A DNA stretch of 64,000 bases, taken from assembly GCF_016801865.2 (NCBI RefSeq), contig NC_068938.1, positions 194,887,788 to 194,951,787 on the forward strand. The letters are read 5' to 3'. This stretch comes from Culex pipiens pallens. Lineage: Eukaryota; Arthropoda; Insecta; Diptera; Culicidae. Positions 21,797 to 33,416 of the stretch are shown here, piece after piece. A model generated the notes under the pieces. That model saw only the letters and a list, made by a program, of their open reading frames with translations, was not told where the DNA came from and made no database searches. The position numbers and the translations under genes are program-made. Position 1 is the stretch's first letter. Each line of letters starts with the position of its first letter.

Positions 21797-23900
21797 TTAT
21801 CTTTAAAAAAAACTTTATGCTCCTTTTTTAATTTTTCCTCCCTTATTGGAGCTTCAAAACCTCATTTCACCGACCTCAACAAAAAATCCCGAAGCAATTT
21901 TCACGCACCAACCTGTTGGGGAAAAAGCTCCTCCCCGCAAGAAACATACAAAAAAAAAAAACGCCCGTCATCGTTCGCACCGAAAGTCGGTCAGTCAATT
22001 GCAATTTTCTGTCCAGAGGGAGAGTCGACAAACGGAGCAAAAAGAAATGCAAACCTGAAATGCCAACGCGCCGGTCGCGCGGTGAAATCACGTCGAACGA
22101 TGATAAAATTTTAATTAAAAACATGAATTTCATCGTGCCCAGAGACTCTCTCTGTGGGGGGAGAAGCTTCACGGCGGTGTGTAAGTAAACACTAGGTACT
22201 AGTTGGACTCTATGGTTTCGGATTGGAGGAAGGTTTACCTTTCAGAGATAGAGGAGGAAGGGGGAGAAATGGTGGAATTTTGCTTCGGTTGATTTCCCTG
22301 GGTGCCATGTCCTGGCTGGCAGTGCCTGGAAATTGGAATGAATAATCGATTTTCTTTTTTCTGCGAGGAAGAGGAAACATTTTTGTTTGAACACTACTTT
22401 TATGAAGGAATTTTGAAATATAATATTTGTAAAATAACAATCTGAAATCTCATAGCCTTTCAATGACATAAAATACAATTTAAGCTTCAATCATTACTCA
22501 GACTTAGCATCGTTTGGAACCAACCACAATTGCAAAAGCAAAAAAAAACAACCTAAAATCTCACATTTTACATGGATAATCTCGGACTTTAGTTTTCCAA
22601 AAAAAAAACCCTCGTCCATTCCACTCCAAATGCGCCATCATTTCCATTCTGGGCAAAATTTCCTCTCTTCCCCTCTTGTAAAAAGTCCCCCCCCTGCACC
22701 TCTCCGCTTGCAAAAATCTGACTGAAAAAGGGCCAAAGTTTTCCAATAAAAACTGAATGTGTTTATCATCCATTTGCTAAAAGGCTCTCTCTCCCCTCCG
22801 CTCGGTTTCGCGAGCTCTGAAAAACTGTTTCCGTTGGACTTTTCAAAAGTGGTGGGAAGGGGGAGGGGTAACCCCCACCCCTCTGCCTTGGGTTGACCCC
22901 ACGGGGTGAACAGCAAGCAAGCAAGGATGCTGCTCTGCAAAACAGATCTATAAATTAAATATCCGAATTTTGAAACTACAGCATCACCCACAACTCAGTG
23001 GGAGAGATGGGGAGGGTGTGGGTGGCTCGGCTTGGATGGTAACACTTGGGTGTTTTCATTGCCGGGGCTGGTCATGGGAAAATTTGGAAATTTAATTTAA
23101 ATGAATGAAGATTATTTTGATCCACAACAAAATAAAATTATATACAATAATAAAGATTGATTTTGCATTCTTTTTTTATACCATAGATTTTTTTATACCA
23201 TAGAATGCTGCAAATATTTGTTTTTTTTTAATAAGAAATATTTTGTTAATACTGGATTTGAATTTTTTTCAGCGTATTTTTCCTTTAAAATATACATTTA
23301 CTGCTGGATTTATTTTAGTATTTTAATCTAACTCGAATACAAAAAGATTTGAATTAACAATATTCAATTTGTAGATAACTTAATAATGATTTTAAAATAT
23401 CGTTATATCGTCTACGATAATTTTATCGATTTTCAATTTGCTAAAAAAAATCGATTATCTTGAAGTAGCTGAATCCAAGAATCGGTCACAAAATATGGTT
23501 CGAATAACTTACGGTTTTTGTAAAACTCTTTGATTTGTGGATGATCAAAGGTAGGGGAACTGCATGTAGTTTCGTCGTGAACCTATTGTTGGCATATTAG
23601 CGATCACAGCTTCTAAAAAGCGTTTACAACCCATATCAAACAATAAATAGCTAAATGAAAAGTGAGCAAGCAAGCCTCTATCAAAATTTTTGAAAAACAA
23701 TTTGTTCAAATAGTGAGATTTTGCAAATTAGACGGAACTAAGACCATGTTCTTAACCTGCCGAGAATTTCCCCGACCATGTTTTTTTAATGTATTGATTT
23801 TGTTAAAAGAAAATAGACACATTTTTGTCAAACTAGGAATAAATTTAATGACCACAAAAAGTGATGTTATTATATTCGGGAATTACTACTTCCTTAATTG
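21797..23900. other. Non-coding stretch; GC-richer islands 21840-22420 and 22550-23070
   Basis: Open frames on both strands overlap and none is convincing. The purine-rich and pyrimidine-rich runs (GGGGGGAG, CCCCCCC) are not coding-like. 23070-23900 is AT-rich. Confidence 0.4.
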
Positions 23901-23929
23901 TAAGAAAAAGTGTAATTTTTTCCTCTAAC

Positions 23930-23967
23930 AATGTGTAAATTTAATACTGATATTAAATTTACACATT
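23930..23967. repeat. Short perfect palindrome
   Basis: AATGTGTAAATTTAATA and its exact complement are separated by 4 nt. It belongs to a wider AT-rich MITE-like stretch (about 23900-24330) dominated by GTGTAAATTTACAT-type motifs. Confidence 0.7.
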
Positions 23968-24526
23968 TTCATTGGTGTAACAATATTAGTCACTTTTTCA
24001 ACTTTCATTGAGGTAATCTTGGAGGTAATATTACATAGTAAAAATTTTCTCCTTCCAAATTTGCACAATTTTTCACTCATCAATTAAAAATGAAAATTAA
24101 ATTGCTTGTATTTTTTGTAATCAACACGTCATGCACGTTATTCATCATTTAAGTTTTAATGCGATTTTTTTTTGTAGATTTACAACAATTCATACATGTA
24201 AATATGATTTTACGTGTGATTCGATTTAATTGAAATTTACATTACATGAATTGATGTTTATATGAACGGAGTTGACATTTGATTCATAATTTTCATGTCT
24301 AGTCAGTTTACACTGTTCTCTGTGTAGCGAGAAAAAAAGGCTCCTTTTTTTTAATTGGTAGCATGCTAATTAGGAATGTTTTAAAATTTGACAGTGTAAA
24401 TTGACATGTTTTTCAATGTAATTTTATTTCAGATTATGTTAAAGCGTGTAATTATTCTTTAAATTATGTAAATGAACGCATTTTAGTCAGGTTCTAAGGC
24501 ATTTTTTGTTGCTGACTGTTACATTC

Positions 24527-24680
24527 ATATCTTGACTTTTTTTTGATAAGGTCCTATAAACAAATGTAAACATTGAGTGTATCCCTTTCACACCTTATGT
24601 CAAAGTCCATCGGAGTAAGCGGGATATACTCAATGTTTACATTTGTTTATAGGACCTTATCAAAAAAAAGTCAAGATATA
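24527..24680. repeat. Hairpin element with near-perfect arms of about 55 bp
   Basis: The left arm starts ATATCTTGACTTTTTTTTGA and runs through TAAGGTCCTATAAACAAATG to ATTGAGTGTATCCC. The right arm is its near-exact complement, with one or two differences. The loop is about 40 nt. Related mini-hairpins with the AGGTCCT motif are at 30982-31065 and 34058-34133. Confidence 0.85.
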
Positions 24681-24959
24681 TATTCTCAAATGATTTTTCA
24701 CCGTAAACTCATGGTTGTAGTTTCGTGTGACATTTTTGTCAACTTAAATCGTGAAAAAATAAATAATTAATCCCAAGGTTTTGTGGTTTAAAAGTTTTTA
24801 AAATTGTTGTGAGGCATGTTTTTAATGTTTTTTGAAAAAATGGATAGTTAGTTTTTTTTTCTCTTTAATATATTTAATTTTTTCTCAGAATGTTTTTCTA
24901 TTTTTTGCCTTAAATTTTAAGTCAATAGACAGTTAGAGTTGGTACAATCTCAACATTGG

Positions 24960-25225
24960 AAACACAAACAGTGTTTTATTTAATTTGTATTGATTTTGAT
25001 TTATGTTAACTACTTAGCTAAAAAAAAGTTGAATTTTGGTTGGCTGAATATAACCTATTTTTTGAGTAATATTACCTGAAAAATGTGTAAAAATGTGAAC
25101 CTGATGAATATTCACCAGAAACTGATGAAAATTCATCATTTATTGATGTAATATTACACTTTTTTTACACAAAATCTGTCACCATTTCCTGATGAATATT
25201 ACGATATTTTTTTTTCTGTGACATG
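24960..25225. repeat. TGATGAATATT MITE-like repeat, copy A
   Basis: Shares with 29818-30000 the string of motifs GAGTAATATTAC, CACCAGAAACTGATGAAAAT, GATGTAATATTA and CCTGATGAAT, then a T-rich end. No coding capacity. Confidence 0.6.
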
Positions 25226-25297
25226 TCTATAGTAGTATTGTTTCGCCCACGCTTTTTACTGTGTTGTGATTTTGCAGATGATTGTAATCTTAGTTAA

Positions 25298-25919
25298 CCA
25301 TCTAATGCCCAAATTTTTTTTTTTCGATTTTTTTATTTTTCTCGTGTTCTGGAGGTTATTTTGAGGAACTTTTGTTCTACGGAAAACTTTACTTCTCTTG
25401 TTTTATGTTTTTCTTGTTTCATTTTTAGTATTTTAATTTGCATTTATCTTGTTTAGTTCATGTTTGTTTTTGGTAGTATTTGGCTTATTCTACCACCTCC
25501 TATCATTACATTTTGTCTATCTAATTTTTTTTTCATGTTTTTAAAGTCACTTTTTTAAATTTTTTGCTTGTTTTTCACATTTTCTGCTATAAAATGGCAC
25601 CATTATCACTTAAATTGTAAAAAATGCGTAAATGCATAGTCTGGGACACTACAAAAAATACAGCATACTACTTTTTACTTAAAATATAGGAAATGTTAGT
25701 AAAAAAACACAGCCAAAGTTGACCCACAAATAAATGACATTTTTAAAAACATTGGCAAAGTCACATAAAACAAGTCAAACTTCCAACCCTTAAATTTTCT
25801 AAAATTTTAAGAGTTCTTCTTTCCAATGCTTTTTAAAGATCAAAAATTGGTTGAAAAATTGATTTTTGGCGATTTTCTAAATCGAAGCCTGCCTAAAAGC
25901 GGGGTTGGGTTGTAGAGGA
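25298..25919 (-). mobile_element. TTAA-flanked (piggyBac-type) MITE, copy B
   Basis: 622 bp in inverse orientation to the 8545-9161 copy, with TTAA at 25294-25297 and 25920-25923. The ends are CCATCTAATGCCC and GGGTTGTAGAGGA, slightly mutated relative to copy A. The interior matches throughout (GCATAGTCTGGG, CAAAGTTGACCC, CTTTCCAATGCTTTTTAAAG). Confidence 0.85.
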
Positions 25920-25923
25920 TTAA

Positions 25924-28900
25924 ATCGCTCTTCGAATTTTTGCTCATAATAAAATGGGTTTAATAAACGATTTTCGAGTTTTAATTTTTCTTTATGCACA
26001 TGCATATTTTTTATTAGTAATTAATACAATTTTGTTTGACAATGCGTTGAACAAGTTTTTAAAGTTTTTTGTCGCGTTTTTTGTTGCTTATGTTTTTGTT
26101 TTAATTTTGCATCACAAGGTGCCCTTTTTCATTAGTTTTATTTTATGCCATGATAATTTAAATACGTTCCTGATAATAAGTACACAGTACAAATTTGTGT
26201 AAATTTGGAGGGTGTAAAATGTGTAAGTGTAATATTACCTCTTCTATGATGTAATATTACCTCAATTTAGACTAAAATAGTGGTGAATTTACACATATTG
26301 CCAGATGTAAAATTACCATGGGTTTTTAGCTGTGAAAATTGTAATTTTATGTCAGAATTATATTTTTTTTAAAGAAAATTTGTTTAAAAAAAACGAGAAA
26401 ATCTAATTTCAACCTTCTTTTCCCGTTACCACTCCCCGCTCAGCTTTTCTAAGTATAAAGTTTCAAGCTACAGCATCACGGAGGGGGGGAGTCCAGCGGC
26501 GGTGATGGTGCAGCGTCGGAGAATGATAAGGGTCCACAGCCGGGACTCTGCCGGATGTTGGCCCAGGCCGCAATGACTGGGCACAAACAGATTTTTGGCT
26601 CTCTCGCCACCACCACCACCACCACCCCTGGAGGGGGCTTCCCGAGAACGACGACTCCGAGGATTGCAAATCGCATTAAGATGTGAAATGTATACCCGCA
26701 GTTGGAGTTTTGGATGGGGTGATGATGAGGGAGGGGGTCCGGGTGTGACATAAGAGTCACAATGATGATGGGTAGTGGCCATTACGGTTGACCTGGTTTT
26801 CCGCTGCCGCCCCACCTCCCTCGGGGCGCTGCTGGTCAGTGCGGCGGCCATCATCTCGACATTTGCCTGGAAACCTTCTGGGAAAATGTTTGTGCAAAGT
26901 TGGACGAAATATGCGGTCTGCCAGCTGGGAGTTTGTTTGTGGCTAATTGATTGATAGTTGGAGCAGCGCACTTGAACTTGCCGCTCTTGAAGATGCAATC
27001 GTAGTCCTTTGTTAGAAGGTGGTTCTGAATTAAGTTAAATTAATTTTCTTTTGATTTTTGAATATTTTATTCTAGATTTAGAAAATAAGACCAAAATGTT
27101 AACGTAGTCCTACGTCAAAACCGGTTTCCGCCTTCTCCAAATAATTAATTCATTTACTTTGCCTCAAGTCGAATCGACTCATCAGGCACGAATCCATATC
27201 TCACACCACCACGCATCCATCAATGGCATTGATTTGCATATATTTTCCGCTGCTTTTCTGTTTTTGTTCCTGACCTGCCTGAACTTATTTAACAAAAAAA
27301 CAAAAGCTCGATTCATGCGTCGAAACCCGACCGGCGTTGCCAATCAACCAAATTGGCCCTGGCTTATGAAATCGATCACCGTTTTCGTGTCGTTTTTTTG
27401 TTCTGTTTTTGTTGATTGGGGGGAAGCTCCTGGTGGGAAGTTTCAATGCAAAAACGCTAACAGAACAAAAAAAAGTTCATTTATATAATCAAATTGACGC
27501 TTTCGAGGATCGCGGATCGGAGCGCCGAGCAGAACTTATTGGAAAGTGTGGAACATGTTGTGTTAAAGTAGCAAGCTAAACAATTATCTGAGACCAAAAG
27601 TTTCATATTTTGACATTTGCTTCAAAGGCATTTAAAGTTGAACTTACGGTTACTGTGCACACATTTAAGACATTTTTACGGATTTCAAACAAATTAAAAG
27701 TCAAAAATGTTTGCGAAAACACAAATAGTTTCATTTTGCAACAGTATTTTTCAATTGAAAACATAAATTTTGTGTTTTTATTGGCTTGAATATGAAAAAA
27801 AAATTAACAATAATTTTTTTTTTTAATTATGGTTTTGATGATTTATTTTTCAAAATTATTAGCCGAAAATCCTTTTTTCTGATCTGAATTATTTTAATTT
27901 CTGATCAGAATAAAAATCAATAAAGCCAATACAAAAATTTTTTGAAGTTGTTGTCTCCCATCTTTAAAAATTTTATAAGAAAATCATAGGAGAAAAAAAA
28001 GATTGCTATTTTTGCAGTGATAAGAAAATGGAGCACTCAGAGGCTTTTAAAAAAATTGAATTTTTTGGATCACTGATCGGGAAACGACCTGAAACATCAG
28101 AAAAAAAAACAGACATCTTATAAATTTTGCAATTTTTTAACAGTACAAAATGAGCTATTTTTCAATTTCAATTTATTGAATTTTTACTCTGGATGAAACT
28201 TTTTGGGTGCCTGCCGTATGCCCAAAGAAGCCATTTTGTATCATCAGTTTGTCCAAACCATTTTCCATACAAATTTCACAGCTTTTATCTTTTGAAGAAT
28301 TTTCATTCATCGATTTGGTGTCTTCAGCAAAGTTGTAGGTATGAATTAGGACTACACCGAACACGAAGAAAAATTATCTTATTTTTTAAATCACTTTTTT
28401 TTACTAGAAACTGAAAAAAAAACATTTTTTTTTAATTTTTAAAAGGTATAGGAAAAAAAATGTATTTTTTTTCTAAATTTTCAGAAAAAAACAAAAAAAA
28501 ATTACCGAAATTTTGATTATTTAACAAAAAGTGATTTTTCAAAATATCTTTAGAAAGGTCAGAAATATTTCTTTGTAAAATTTTCAAAAAATAAAAATAA
28601 AAAATGCGTCTTTAAAAAACGGTAAATGGCCCAAACATTAACTTAAGTTTTGTTTGAATTAATTTTACAGAAAAAATAAACAAATTTAAAATGTGTTTTT
28701 CAATTCCTGATTCCATTCTTTCAGGATTATTAAATATTAAAAAAAAAACATTTCTCAAATTTTTAATCTGAGGAGCATCTGTTAGGAAACTAAATTTCAA
28801 GGCCAAATTGATAAAAAATTTCCCAATAGATTTTATCAATTCAAAATCAAATTTTATTATGGACAATTTTCTGCATTGTATTTCAGTTGAAATCATTGTT

Positions 28901-29260
28901 TTTCTACAAATTTATCAATTAAAAAAAATACGATTGTTAAGCTACTGTCTAAAATTCTCTCAATAAGTACTCATAAAAAATAACTAAATTTCAAGTATAA
29001 TTTTTGAATTTTTTGAAAAGTGTCTGAAAATATGTTTAGTATTATTATCGTTAAGCTACCACTTTTTTTAATCTGCGATCACAATTTTTTATACTTTAAA
29101 ACTCTTAATTTGTACAATTTGTTAATCATGTGATTTGCCTCCTGATTTTTTGGGAATGTTTTGAAGAGTGGGGAGAAAACAATTTGAAATAAAATTTGCT
29201 TTGGCCTAATCGCGAATATAAAACATCGTGCATTTTTGTCGTTATTCGTTCATTTGTTAG
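25924..29260. other. Non-coding stretch; GC-richer island 26420-27500
   Basis: The island holds a (CAC)n tract at about 26607-26626 and a 176-aa minus-strand frame that I reject as a gene. 26200-26340 is rich in GTAATATTACCTC motifs of the MITE type. 27600-29250 is AT-rich, with a dispersed-repeat copy at about 28180-28390. Confidence 0.4.
28180..28390 (+). repeat. Dispersed CTTCGGCAAAGTTGTAGG repeat
   Basis: Contains CCAAAGAAGCCATTTTGTAT, TTTCACAGCTTTTATC and GATTTGGTGTCTTCAGCAAA, then GTTGTAGGTATGAATTAGGA. Other copies or fragments: 2230-2260 (+), 31545-31740 (-), 33985-34015 (-), 42335-42370 (-), 42900-43060 (-), 44050-44240 (-), 55680-55900 (+), 57530-57690 (-), 62690-62900 (+). It is an abundant decayed family. 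Confidence 0.75.
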
Positions 29261-29510
29261 CACAGCAAAAAAACATCCGATGGTAAAATAGCATGCAAAA
29301 ACATGCACATCACCTTCGTCAAAAAAGACACTTAATATTACACACTGCATGTAAAATTTTTGTAAACACAAAAAAAAGTTGCAATCGACGGGATTTAAAC
29401 CCAGCACCAACAGCTTTGACTGGCACCTTAGCCCGCTCGGTCATCAGATCGATGAAAACTGATATGGATGAATACTTGACATGTTGGTTAAGTTGATTTC
29501 GTATAAAAAA
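29261..29510 (-). mobile_element. tRNA(Leu/Ser)-bearing MITE, copy 2 (truncated)
   Basis: Matches the first 250 bp of the copies at 6835 and 39444, including CACAGCAAAAAAACATCCGA and the minus-strand tRNA-like segment (about 29380-29452; A box GATGACCGAGCGGGCTAAGG, B-box-like GGGTTTAAATCCCG). The distal third and the second terminus are lost. Confidence 0.75.
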
Positions 29511-29817
29511 GAATATTATTAAATTTGAATTATTTTTAATTTTTTTTTTCAAAATAATAACACAAATAAGTATAAAAAATATTTAAAAAAGTGATTTTAA
29601 ACCAAAAATGAAAAAAAAAAAAACAACATATAATCTATGCTATGTTATGAGTTTCATTTCTGCTCGGCTATCAGCTGCGAGCGAAAGAACTCAATCCAAT
29701 TTACGCGTCATTTATTCTGACATATGGAACTCAGATTCGCCACAGACTTCTAGATCTGTATGGTTTTCAACAAAAAGAATTTAAAATTGGTTTTCAAAAA
29801 AAAAGTAAATAATCCGT

Positions 29818-30000
29818 CTACACAGATTTTTTCAAGGTTGAAAATTTGATTGGTTGAGTATTACGTCTTCTTAAAGTAACATGGTGAAAATTTATCAGAA
29901 ACTGATGAAAATTCACCAGTTCTTCATGTAATATTAATTTTTTTTTTTTGATACTAAATCAGTCATCATTCCCTGATGAATCATTTTTTTTTTCTATGTA
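29818..30000. mobile_element. TGATGAATATT MITE-like repeat, copy B
   Basis: Bounded by TACACAGATTTTTT at left and TTTTTTTTTTCTATGTA at right, which are imperfect inverted termini of TACAYAG type. The interior matches 24960-25225. The termini resemble those of the tRNA-bearing MITE, suggesting the same transposase type. Confidence 0.55.
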
Positions 30001-32558
30001 CCCTGTAAGATTTTTTGACTGTAAATTTTAAAATAAAATTATTTTTTATCTGATTCCAAATTTGAGTATTATTTTCACCTCCACCTGTCTATGCATAGGC
30101 CACTGTTCGTTGATTGACGAGAGTTCTGTTTTTTTTTTTTTTTAAATTCGATTGAACATCGTGCACTGTAATTGCCAGTTGACCCCTCCCCCCACTCACT
30201 CCTCCCCGATTGGTGCGTGTTCTGGTACATAAGTGTTAATTATAACGGAGAAGTTCACTCCTCACTCACACTCCCATACAGACAAACACACACACCAGGA
30301 TCAGGACATTCAATTGCTTTTGTTTGGCGTGACGACCGGCCGGAATCGGGGCTAATTGTGTAATGCCGGAATGTTCTCGTATGACCTTTTTTTTTTCTGG
30401 CGCTCATTTTGATTCGAGGTTCATGGAAAACAACATTGAAAATGTGAATCTTTTTTTTCTCGTTGCCAATCCGATTCAATTTGCGGTTTAATAAAGTTAA
30501 TTAAAATGCAGCGTGAATTGCGTAACGAACGTTGTTTAATTACAGATTTTGATCATTTCTGGGCAGCAGGAGTAGAATGCTCGGTGTAATTGGAGTTCTG
30601 AGTAGCGTTAACAATAGAGAGAAAAAAAAGATCTCGCAATCAGAGAGTGTTGCCTCTCGAGAGTGAAAGAGCATATGTTAATTCAATTAATACACAAACA
30701 CGCTCACACAGATGGTAAATTTATCCTCTCATACAAGGCTGAAATTGCTCTGCACCGACTGGGTCGATCAGCACGCGCGTTGTTTGGAAGGATTTAGTAT
30801 GTGTGCTCGGTTCTTCCAGGAGGTCATTTATTCGAGGCACTGGTCGAGGAAGAGAGCGAGAAGAACCTTGTAATAACATGCCCACCGTTTGCTTTATTGA
30901 ATAATATATCCAATATCAAACCGATGTGGGATGGCAGGGAAGTTCAAGTTTGACCAAATATGTTATAAGTTTTCGAAAAATAAAAATCTAGAGTTTTTTT
31001 TGATTAGGTCCTATAAACATATGAAAGACAATAGTTTATTGGTCCTTTTCAAAAAAAAACTCTGGAAATGCAGACTGTCGTATAAAGATCGTATTATTTT
31101 CAAAAAAAAAAAATTTTTTTTTAAGAGATAGTCACTATTTTTAAAAATCTGAAAACTGCAATTTATCAAATAATCGGCAAAGATCTTTTTGATTGCAAAA
31201 TAATGTTTTTTTTTTTCATAAAATTATTTTTATTAGGTCCTTTTCGGTACTGGGACGTGGTTAGGACCGAGTCGGCTTTTGTAATTACATTTTACGTAAA
31301 ATTAAAATTTACATAAAAAATAAGGTAAAGAATTAATGTATGAAATTTCGATTTTTTTCCAAAATTCCCTATTTATTTGAAAAATTTATAACGTGGCGCA
31401 AAATGTTTGACCATACTTCTCTTTGGGTCAAATGTTGCGAAATGTTGTCCCCCGAAACATATAAACAAATCTCGAAAATTAAAAACTAAAAATTTTGGGA
31501 AATTGAGTAATTGTGAAAAAAAAGTTAATGAGAAAATTGGCAATTTTTTTCCGGGTACCTTTTTTTATAGTCTTCATTAATACCTACAACTTTGCCGAAG
31601 GCACCAAATTGATCAGAAAATCCATTCAAAAGTTACAGATTTTCGAATGTTTTCGTACCATTTTTTTGTATCGACAGACAGCTACTAAAATTGTATAGAG
31701 ACTTGTGAACCAATGACACAAAATGGTCATAGTTCAATTTTTTTTGCATTGTTTTGTTTTTAGATTGAATTTTTTTGCATTGTTTTGTTTTTAAATTCAA
31801 CAAAAAAATCAAATAAATAAAATTCAACTGATTGTTTCATCAAACTCAAAAGATTTCTCTTAATAATATTCTTTGATTGTAATAGTTTTTATAAAACATA
31901 ACTCAGAAAAAACTTTAAACCAAATTTGTCTTGTTTTATTTTCCTTTTTTTATTGCTGATTTATTATTGTAAAAAAAATAAGGAGAATGTGCAAATTTCA
32001 GCCCATTTTTGGGGGTTTGGTTAACACGAAAAAAGACAATAATTTTTGATTTATCAGAATTTTATGTTTCAGGAGTCTGTCTTTAAAAAAAAAATTTAGA
32101 AATAATGTTTGTAAATTATTGGTAAACATTTTTTTTTCTTTTAGTCATACTAAATTTTCAAGATATTCTGATACGCCCCGGATGTTAGCGTAATATATTT
32201 TTCTACACATCGAAAGCTAATTGTACAATTTTGTAGTTTGTTATACATCAACAATATATCAGATTTTTACTGAAATATTGCCTAATGGCGTTGAAATTTG
32301 ATTTTTTTTTTCAAGAAGATGCCTGAAAGTTTTTGAAAAAAACTTTTTTATATTTAAATTTACAATTAATCACAAAAAAACTCAAATTTGACAAACTTTA
32401 TCCCCCATAAATTTATTTTTATTTTCGATATGTTTTCATATAAAAAGAGTGCCAATTTTTGAGCTAAAGGGTATAACAGTCGTTTTGTTTTTAGCCAAGT
32501 TCAGATTTTTTTTTTTGCAGAATAGTGTTTTTTTTAGGTTCTAAAAAATATTTTTTTT
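30001..32558. other. Non-coding stretch; GC-richer island 30130-30900
   Basis: The island has no convincing gene. It contains TCTCGAGAGTGAAAGAGCAT near 30653, partly shared with 11268. 30982-31065 is a mini-hairpin related to 24527-24680, and 31545-31740 is a dispersed-repeat copy. The remainder is AT-rich. Confidence 0.4.
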
Positions 32559-33416
32559 GCAATTCCGTCGTGAAACTACTTACTTTTCCTGTCATTCCAG
32601 AACGACGAAATAGCCTACTTTTCTGTACCAAAAATAACAGAATCGAATAGCAACACTTTTCAAAATAAATGCTGAAAAGTTATACTTTTCAGCACTGAAA
32701 TGGGTGCTGAAAAGTTGAACTTTTCAGCACTTGTTTCGAAAAGTAACACTTTTCAACATTTTGTTTGATTTAAACGATTTATTGACAAAATACTCGAAAA
32801 TTTGACATAAAATTTCACTCAATGGATGTTTTTTCGGAATTGCAAAAAATGTTGTATGGAACTCGTTGCAAAACTTGATTTTTTCAGCACTCGTCGTATT
32901 TATCCAACTCGGTGAACCTCGTTGGATAAATGTACGACTCGTGCTGAAAAAATCATCTTTTTGCAACTTGTTGCATAAACTACTATTTTGCAATTCCGTC
33001 GTGAAACTACTTACTTTTCCTGTCATTCTTGAACGACGAAATAGCCTACTTTTGTGTACCAATAATAACAGAATGGAATAGCAACACTTTTTAAAATAAA
33101 TGCTGAAAAGTTCTACTTTTCAGCACTGAAATGGGTGCTGAAAAGTTGAACTTTTCAGCACTTGTTTCGAAAAGTAACACTTTTCAACATTTTTTTGATT
33201 TAAACGATTTATTGACAAAATACATGAAAAATTGACTTAAAATTTCACTCAATGAGTGTTTTTCGGAATTGCAAAAAATGTTGTATGGAACTCGTTGCAA
33301 AACTTGATTTTTTCAGCACTCTTCGTATTTATCCAACTCGGTGAACCTCGTTGGATAAATGTACGACTCGTGCTGAAAAAATCCTCTTTTTGCAACTTGT
33401 TGCATAAACTACTATT
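32559..33416 (+). repeat. GCAATTCCGTCGTG element, tandem pair (copies 3 and 4)
   Basis: Two units, 32559-32986 and 32989-33416, lie head to tail with identical orientation and about 430-bp spacing. They differ at few positions. Each holds the palindrome GCTGAAAAGTTGAACTTTTC and the TATCCAACTCGG...CCTCGTTGGATA arm. The junction TACTATTTTGCAATTCCGTC joins one unit's end to the next unit's start. Confidence 0.88.

Noticed and set aside
22138..22180. Possible mini-exon ending at GTGTGTAAGTAAAC
   Set aside because: The donor looks good, but the upstream acceptor is weak with no pyrimidine tract, and no partner exon was found.
26468..26998. 176-aa open frame on the - strand
   Set aside because: Contains a polyglycine run from a (CAC)n microsatellite and other simple sequence. 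Three frames are open at once and there is no recognisable protein.
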